Positions 36,901-45,900 of a stretch of DNA of 56,400 nt are shown piece by piece. A program made the position numbers and the translations under genes. Every line of letters begins with the position of its first letter. Within the stretch, counting starts at the first letter, position 1. Below the pieces are notes generated by a model that saw only the letters and a list, made by a program, of their open reading frames with translations, was not told the DNA's origin and did not search any database. Origin of the DNA: Spirochaetaceae bacterium (lineage in GTDB: Bacteria; Spirochaetota; Leptospiria; Leptospirales; Leptonemataceae); the NCBI GenBank assembly GCA_002729885.1, contig PBUB01000020.1:1-56400 (forward strand), given 5' to 3'.

Positions 36901-39900
36901 GATCTGGAATCCACTACCGAGACCCTGCGTCTGGCCGAAGAGCGCCTAAATGAATCCCGGGAAGCCTACAAACAGGCAAGGATTGATCTGGAGATTCAGA
37001 AATCCGGCAACGCAGAAGAATTGATTCAGATTGAACTTCGAAATGCTGCCAGTGCGCTCGGATCGGTCATGAGCCAGATGAAGAGTGTGGAGGATGCTGC
37101 CGATATCCCTCTCCAATCCAGTCCGGAACGGTCTTCTCAAGAATACTATGAAACGATCGGTGAGAGAAACAGGGTAACGCACCGCCAGCAACAGACGCAG
37201 GAAGCTCTGGCTCTCGTTGATGCTCTCAAAAACGCCATGGATGCCCGGGAGGCCCTGGCGGCCGTTGAAGGGGACGCAGACGTCCAGACCCGGGCAGAAG
37301 CCGTTCTTGCCATTGAAGAAAGTCTTACCGTATCGCCCAGTCCGGCCGTTGCGCAGGCATTGAGTTCGTTGCAGGCTCGTCTTGACCTGCTGGAGGATAT
37401 CCAGGAGATTATTGACGACGAAGACACGGAGGAGGCTGACCGAGAATACCAGAAAGATAGAAAGGCCCAGGAACGACGCAAACTGCAAAAGAGTCTGGAG
37501 GATCTGGATGCCTTGATGGTCTCCACCGAAGAGTCTGTGCGAATGGCGCTACTGCATCGCCTGGACAGGAAACCGGATGACAGCGAAATCCCGGATGCAT
37601 CAGAACTGGAGGAGCGTGCGGAAGAGATCCAGGAAGAAATGCTGGGGCTATCCGCTCAGATTAGTTTCGATCTCAAGCAAATTCTAGAATCCAATCAGGG
37701 TAATAGTTATTCCGTTATTCTTGCGGATGTTGAAGGGCGTATCGCCACAGCTGAGGGAGCCGGCGACGAGAGGAACACCTTTGGTCTGAAAGTAGTTCGG
37801 GACTGGATTATTGATAACCGGGATCGCATTGAGGCCGCTTCCGAGAGTCCGGATGCTCAGGATCCAACTCCGGTAGCAGAGCGCTGGCAGGCACTTATCG
37901 ATCAGGCCAATCAACTGAATGACAGCTCCTACTACTGGATGGCTTTTGAGAACAGCAAACCGGAATCTTCCACCGACGATTGGGTGAATGATTTTCGAAC
38001 AGAAAGAACAGCACTATTAACTGCCCTGGAAAACGTAATTTCGGCCGACAATGAGGATCTCCAGGATTCATTTTTCTCACTTTCGACGGAACAACGCGAA
38101 TTATTGCTCGGGTATTCGGGCGTTCGTGCAGGTAACGCTACCTATTTACGGCGTGACCTTGAACAGATCCGCTCATTAATTCAACGGGACCTGGATCAGC
38201 TTGACTCCAGTTTTGAAAGGATCTTTGAGCGGGAGGAAGCGAAATCTCTCACGCGTTCTATTCAACATGCACAGAAAGAGCTGCAAGAGGCTCATCCCGA
38301 GTATGCGGAAACCCTGAATCGCCTGGCTATTCTGCGCTCTCAACTTCTGGAAATGGAGGACGAAATCGATGGGGCGGCCGATGCCACAGAGCGAGCGAAC
38401 CTGGAAGCGAAGTATTCGTCGGACATAGCTGTCCTGGAGGACAGAATCGCTGAGCTACAGGATATTGTTGATGCAGCTCGACCGGACGTTGAAGCGAGGC
38501 AGGAAGAGATTCGTCGACTCAGTGCTTACCTTCAGGAGCTCAAGCAGGGAAAAGGAAGTAGCTCGCAGTTTGTATCCAGAGTTCGCGACTTTTTCACCGA
38601 GGATTTAAGGGAACTACAGAGGGATCAGCAGCGTCGCCAGATCTTTGAGTCGGGAAACAGTTCCGAACCGGAAGAGACTCCGGTGGTGGAGATTCTGGGT
38701 CTGGCCCTTGGTGTTTTCATCCCCAATGTTCGAGGAGAGGCAAGGAAGGATGGTGATGCTTTCCTGATTTCCGACGAGTTCTCTTCACTCGGGTTAACGG
38801 ATATTGAGTCGATAGATGATATCGCCGACGTCTTGAATGAAAGCCTTCCCGGTCCTGTTCTGGAGGCCCTATCGACCAATCTGGTGGACTATGCCCAGGA
38901 TCCACAGACCGCTCCTTTGCTGTCTGAGGAGATGCAGACAGCCATCATGATGCTTCAGGGCCATCTAATCGAGGTGGCTGCGGCTCGTGAAATCATCGAT
39001 ATGCGAGACTCTTCTGTGGAAGAGATCAAAGATCGTGCGGATCGCATGAAGCAAAACTCCGCACATCTTCAAGAAATGCTGCCTGCCTGGAAGGATTTTG
39101 AAGACCAGATAATGGAGGCCCTTCAGAATGGAGCTTCTCCTTCTGCAATTCTGGCAATCCTGGATTCTCAGGAGAACTTTGAGCTTCTGGAAGAGGAAGC
39201 GCGTAGAAATGTGGATGGCGATGAGACGACCGATGTACCGGAAGCCATTCAGCAGAGGCTTTCTCTTTACGAGGATGCCCATGAGTTACTGAGAAATTAT
39301 CGCACGGACCAGGTGCTGGCTTCCGCACTATCCAGTTTTCAAGCGCAGCTTCAGTCGGAATTGAACCCCTACAGCGATTTTGAAGCCGAGAAAGATCCCG
39401 ATTACTATCTATCTTCGTTTCAGATTCTGGACTTCGATGATGCTATATCTGTCATTAATAGCCTGAGTCCTTCTGTAGATCCGGACAGCGATGAAACCCT
39501 GCGAAAGCTGCTTACAGCCGAGCTTCCGGAGCTCGCTTCTGGCTCCCTGTCCAGAAGCATCATCATGGAAATCATGGTAAATGAGCCGGAACTCACGGGT
39601 GATGCTCTGAAGGCTGCCTTGATCCAGGAGCTGAACGATGCGAAGTCCAGTCTGACTTCCTCTCTTGATGAAATGATGCAGGCGGCCCTTACCGCTCAGA
39701 TGCTCTTTTCGTATCTCAAAGGCGAAGACGGAAAGAACGAAGCCTGGGATGGGGAACTTGCCTCTCTCACTGATACTCAAAAAGAGAAAGCCTTTATTAT
39801 CGCGCTGCAAGACTTTAACTCCGAGTCCAGCAAGGATGCCTTCAATCCAGAGAGCTATCCGGAGGAGTTTGTAAATCTACTGGTGGTTCGCGGAAGTGAA

Positions 39901-42900
39901 CTTGCTGAAAAGCGATACCAGGATTTTCTGGATGGTCAGGATCTACCGGGTAGCGTTTCCGAAGAAGAGCGACCGGGGCTCAACCTCAGTGGAATCCCTG
40001 TATTCTTTCAAAAGCAGATTCTGGCCCGGGACTTTCATGCATTTCTGGATAATGCTTCTGCGCTAACTGACTTCGATGCATTTAGCAGTCTTTCTGGAAT
40101 CTCTAACAGCGAAATCCTGGGTGCCTATTTCGAGTCCAGAAAGATGGAGCCCCGTCAAACAGGCCTGCTGAATGAGATTCTGGCCGTTCGCCAGTGGAAT
40201 GATATGAAGGCCGAAGCCGATGCCATGGCCGGCACGGATTTTCCGGACAACCTGCTGGAGGCAGATGAAAGCGAATATAGCACAGATTTTCAGGACTACA
40301 TCTTTGCGCTTCGGTTGAATGACTTTCTGGCAGATAAGACCGTTACCGGCTCCACCATAGCCGAACAGAAGGAATCCTTCGCAGTTCTATTTCAGCAGTT
40401 TCTGGATGATCCGGCCTATTCCGTAAATGGAAAAAGCCTGCGAGAGAGAATCGCCTCTACAGATGAAACAGCCTATCTGGAAGATCTGGGTTTTGAGATT
40501 CAAAGACAGGATCTGGAGGCGAACTCTCTTCTTCCCGGATCCCTGTATCAGAGATTTCTGGACGGGGAATTAAACGATCCTGTGCCAGATGAAGACAATG
40601 TGCTGCCAGACGAATTCGCAGACATACTGGCCAATCATTCGGATTATCTGGCCATGGCCCAGGCCCTTACAGACTCTTCGCAGTCGGATTCGGGAGGCGA
40701 AGAGAACTTTGTAGAGATCCTGGCTCTCCTGGAAACAGGAGGGCAGGGAACTCTCTATGATGATCCAGACCTTGCAGATCGCATTCTGGCCGATACCGGC
40801 TACGAAAACCTGAGCGAACCGGCCCTGAGCTTCGTTCGCTCTTATATCAACCAGGACAGTGCGTATCAGAGTGTGGGCGGAGCTGATCTACAGACTGCTA
40901 TCGTAGAAACAGAAAGTGCTGCCATTACCGAGGACTTCTTTCCCACAGAAGGAGACCTTCTGATTCATCAAGCTTTTCTGGAGGACCACGGGGCCGATCT
41001 GAATGCCCTTAGCGGAGCTGTGTCTCAAGCTCTGGAAGGGAATCCAGATTTCAAAGATAGTCCCCTGTTTACATATTATCTGAATCAGAGAGGCGATCTG
41101 GTACGAAGCCTTCTGGACCGGGCATCCGGAGCAAACAGCGATTTCTATAACGGTCTGAGCGCGGATGAGAAAGCTGACTTTGAGGAACTGAAGTCTTTAC
41201 TCGAAGAAGATGAGCTGCTAACAGAAGAGCTACAGCTACGAAGCGATAAGGTGGCCACGTCCCTGAATCACTCGGCCATGCAGAATCTGGCTCAGTCTGG
41301 AACCATTCCGGCTATGAGTTCCATGGCTCTGGGATATTTCTCTCAGAGATTGAGCGAGGCAGACTTTGCACTACTCAAAGAGAATCGTCAGGCTCTGGGC
41401 CGAGCAATGATCTCCGCCATATTTGAAAGCGGTGATGAGGCGGCCCTTTCCGGAACACTGCCTGCCATTTTTTCCAGCGCAGCCGTAACCGAGGGAATCC
41501 AGGAACTGGTTTCGCAGATGGGACCGCAGTTCAAGGCGGGGATCCTGGATCGGGCATCTCTATGGAGAACCTATCTTGGCGATTATGCGATTAACAATGC
41601 GAAGCGTTCCGAATTGAAAACTCTCGTAGAAGAAAGCCGGGAGTTGCAGACTCGCCTCCAGGTGGACCTGTTCTCTGGAAGCGCTGACGGCGCGGATTTG
41701 ATGCAGGAGCGGCTGGAGGAGTCCGGAGAAGGGTCCGCATTCATTCTGGAGCTGATGGGAGGTTACCTGCAAACAGGTAACAAGGACCTGGAGAGCCTCG
41801 CTCGACAGGCCGATCGGGACTTCCGGGTGGCTACTCGGCTTTCAGAGTTCGCAGACCTGCGGGGACCTCTTACCGACAGCAACGGTCAGCAAAACCTGAC
41901 TCTTAATCGCTATGTGAATCATAGAACCTACATCGGCTCAGAGCGGGCCGGTCAACTGAACGCGTATCGCCAGTATCTGAAAGGCTATAATCCTTCTCTC
42001 TTTGTGGACGATGAAGGCAAGGAAACAGATGCATTGGATGATGTGATGAGCCAGGTTGCTGCTGGAGAAGCCATTTCCGTCGATCCCGATCCAGATATGG
42101 ACGATCCGGACCCCCTGAAGTCATTTCGTCAATTCACCGGGTCAGCGTATCTGGAAGTCGAGGAAATAGACACCGGATACAGTACCTCGGAAGATTTGCT
42201 TAACGGAGACTGGGAAAATGCCCTACTGAGCGATCCGGAAAACACAAACAGTGAATCGGACATTCTGGACGGCGGGGCGGACCCCGATACTGAGATTTCT
42301 GCTCCAGTAATTCGGACTGTAAGCTCCTACAATGGCCGGGAGGTGACCACTCTCGAAGATATGCGTGAGGTGTACTACGCGAATCTTGCAAACAGTTACC
42401 TGGAAAGCATTTCCGGTCTCCATGATGTACTTCGAACCGTTCTTGAGCAGGCGAATGCCACGCAAACCCGGCTTGATGAACAGAAAGACGAAAACGTTCT
42501 TGAACAGGCGGTTGCCGAGACACTGTTCGGCAGTCCAGAAGACCTGGAGAACGCCAGTTATGATGAGATCCTTGAAAAAGTCTCAGCCGGGGAAGGTGAC
42601 GCAGTAGCCTCTTTGCATGAAAACTTGAGCAACCGCGATAGTGCCCTTGTTGGCGAAAAGGCGGGGCTCGACCAGGATGTTGTAACCGCCCAGCAAGCAT
42701 ACGAAGGAACAGTATCTTCACGCGAGAAATCCAAGAAGGAATTTGCCCAGGCTGGCCGACGTCAGGAATCCCAGAATCGGGCCGTTCGAGATTACTTCAA
42801 TACGGTGATGGTGGCGGTGGAGCAAGACTATGAACAGGCTCGGGCCGATTATGAGCTTGCTGAAGAGCAGGCAAACACTCAGCGGCAAGAATACTTCGCA

Positions 42901-45900
42901 GCAATGCAGGGATACACCGACACGATGGACCAGATGTCGGAGATATTCGAGTTGGCGAATGCCTCACAGCAGGAACTGGATACCCGACTGACTGTCCAGG
43001 AATATGCCAACACACCCTACCTCTATGCAACCAGTGGCGGTGCGGCGGATCCGGAAGTAGATGAAGAAGGCAATCCGGTGGATGAATCCACGATTTCGGA
43101 AGATCCCTGGGCGCAACATGCCGAAGATGCCGCCGAAGCCTTCGAAGCGGCCCTGATTGCTTATAACTCCATTGAGCGCCAGTTCAAGAATGCGGGCTAT
43201 GAAATCCTGATCCAGGATAATCTGGATCATTTCTATCGTGTTGCTGAGTTGCGAAAGCAGGGACATGAGCTTTTCGATGAGGACCTGGATGAAGATGAGC
43301 TCGAGCGTCTTACCGAGCTTCAGGATCGAAAACACTACGATTTCGAGGACAGTGAACTCTCTCAAGAAGACCTGGATTCGCTGGACGGAATGACTGTGGA
43401 AGAGCTTCAGGACCTGGCCGCACAGGATGATGGTGACTCGGAGGATACCTGGGATCTTTCCAACGAGGCGGAACTCATATTACTGACACTCCGTGACTTG
43501 AATGAGCGTCATGGAGCTCTTATTGATGCGCGGGCCGATTACATTTTCCATACGAAACGGATGGTTCGGCTCGAAAAGGCGGCTACGATTGTGCAGTCGG
43601 AAATCGAGAAACGTCAGATTGCAGTTCAAAAGAAAAAAGAAGAATTCGACCGCGTATTCGATGATCGGTTTGGAGCCATGGAAACCCAGGAGGAAGAGGA
43701 GGCCCGGGCCGTAGTATACCGGCGTCTGGCGGACATGTGGGACACCGGACGCAGAGATTTTGGTGGGGAGTTCATGGCCTGGTTCTATGGAACCAACCAG
43801 ATTCTTGATAGCGTACACCAGGCCTACATCGGAGCAGCTTTAAACCCAATGGTGATCAGCTTCACTCCGTCTCAATTGGCTGTGTCAGGCGCTGGCGTGG
43901 CGACCTGGGCAGGAATTCAGGCCGAACAAAAAGACGCTATCGAAACATGGATGCAGGCCCGTGGGGCTGACAACATGGAGTATTCTTCCTATGCTCCCGT
44001 TTTCTTCTCCTTTCTGGCAAGTCTCGGAAACCGAGATCGAGCAATTCTGGAGAGCCAGATAACGAAAGCGATCTGGATTCCTGTCCTTTATAGCTCGCTC
44101 GCCACCGGATTCCTCGCGGGGGGGCTTGCCGGGGGTGCCCAGTATCGGTTGGCGCGTCAGAAACTCCTGATGGCGGATGCAAAGGTTGTGCAGGCCACTC
44201 TACTGAGTCTTTTTACCGGACTGAATACAATCGAATCAGGTAAGGTGAGCTCTGTGGGTGAAGTCCGTAGTGCGGAACTGGAGTATGAAAAAGCCCAGGC
44301 GGAACTGGACTACTTAACCAAGGCGCCCACAAAAGAAGAGCTGGTAGATCGAATTACAGAGTTCGGAGCCGCAGAGGGTTACGAGTTCACGGAAGCTGAG
44401 AAACAATACATTTTTGACTCGATGGTTGGACCGCCTTCGGATGTCGAGGGCGGGGAACCCGAGGACGCGCTCAACATAACGGACCTGGCAACGGAAGTCC
44501 GTTGCGTGGATAGCATGGGCATCCGATATAGCTGCAATCCAGAAAACGTCGACGGGTTACACGCTGATAACTTGAGCGGGGAAACAGCCCGGGTGGCGCA
44601 ACCGGACTCTCAGGGGACCGGAGACGGGTCCGTCCAGGCTCGCCAGGGGATAGATGACGATGCAGAAGAAGAGTCCGCCTATGATCTTGGTCGAGTCTTG
44701 AAAGCCATGGTGGCCCATGGAAAAGAACTCCGAGAGCAGGCCAAGCAGCGTTATATCCAGGAAGGACAATCTGCGGAGACTACGTTTGCTCTCGCGGAAC
44801 GCTCATCTACAATGAATGAGCTCGTGGAGTGGGCATCCGGTGATGACATCCTGACCGAGGGAATCATAGAAGAGTCCATCCATTCCGGGCGAGAATATGC
44901 AGGCTACACCGCTGTGTATCTGGATTATCTGGAGAATGCTGGTCAAATACAGGAAGCTCAGCTCGCGCAACAGGTGGATTTGCAGCAAGCGACCTGGGAT
45001 GCCCGATACGAAGAACTTCAATACAAGGAAGCTCTCTGGGAATCCAAGATGCAGACCATCCTGAATCGTGGGACAGATCAATGGGCTGCGGCAGAGAATG
45101 CATTCCTGACCAAATGGAATGATACAAAGTCTGCCGAAGAGCAGGCGATAGCCGATGCAGAAGCGAAGTGGGAACAGAGAATTGCGGATCACTATGCAGA
45201 ACAGGCTGCCTGGGAAGAAGAAATGCGTCTTCGTCTGGCCGAGAAGACCCTCGATGAGGATCTGGGAACCGCGATTGACGATTTGAATGCGCATATACGA
45301 ACCAGCCGCGATGCATTGAATGCGGACCTTCCCACGATTGATCGGGAAGGAGCTTTGAACGAGGCAAAAGAAAAACTGGCCAGGCAGAGTCTCAACAAGG
45401 ATAACCTGGAAGGGGCGAACAAAAGCATAGAAAACTTCGATACAAACGTTGAATTGCAGCTCAAATCCCGCGAGCTCGGGGCTGGCGACATCTATGATCT
45501 GATGAAAGGATTTCAGGAAGATCTGAAAGATCATCAAGATAACATGCAGGTCAAGGCCAAAGTTCAGATCCTTGAAGAGTACCGAAATCTGATAGACGAG
45601 TTCGTTAAGTCCATTCAACGGCAGAACGAAGCTTACGAACAGCAAACCCGCACTGCCGCTCTATCCGCAGGGTACATAGAACATGGAGAGGTGTTCTTAA
45701 AAAAGGGCCAGGGTTCCACGAACATTGGTGTTGTAGATGCGATTCGTCACTATGACATTGTGGGCGAAGCCGAATCCTTCAAGGAAACCAGCCAGATTTA
45801 TGCATCTAAGGAGCAGTTCTATGCTCTCATGGAGCAAACTTCCATGCCGCAATTTGAGGCCATCTTGCATGTAGAAAAATTAAAGGTCTACAAATGGATG

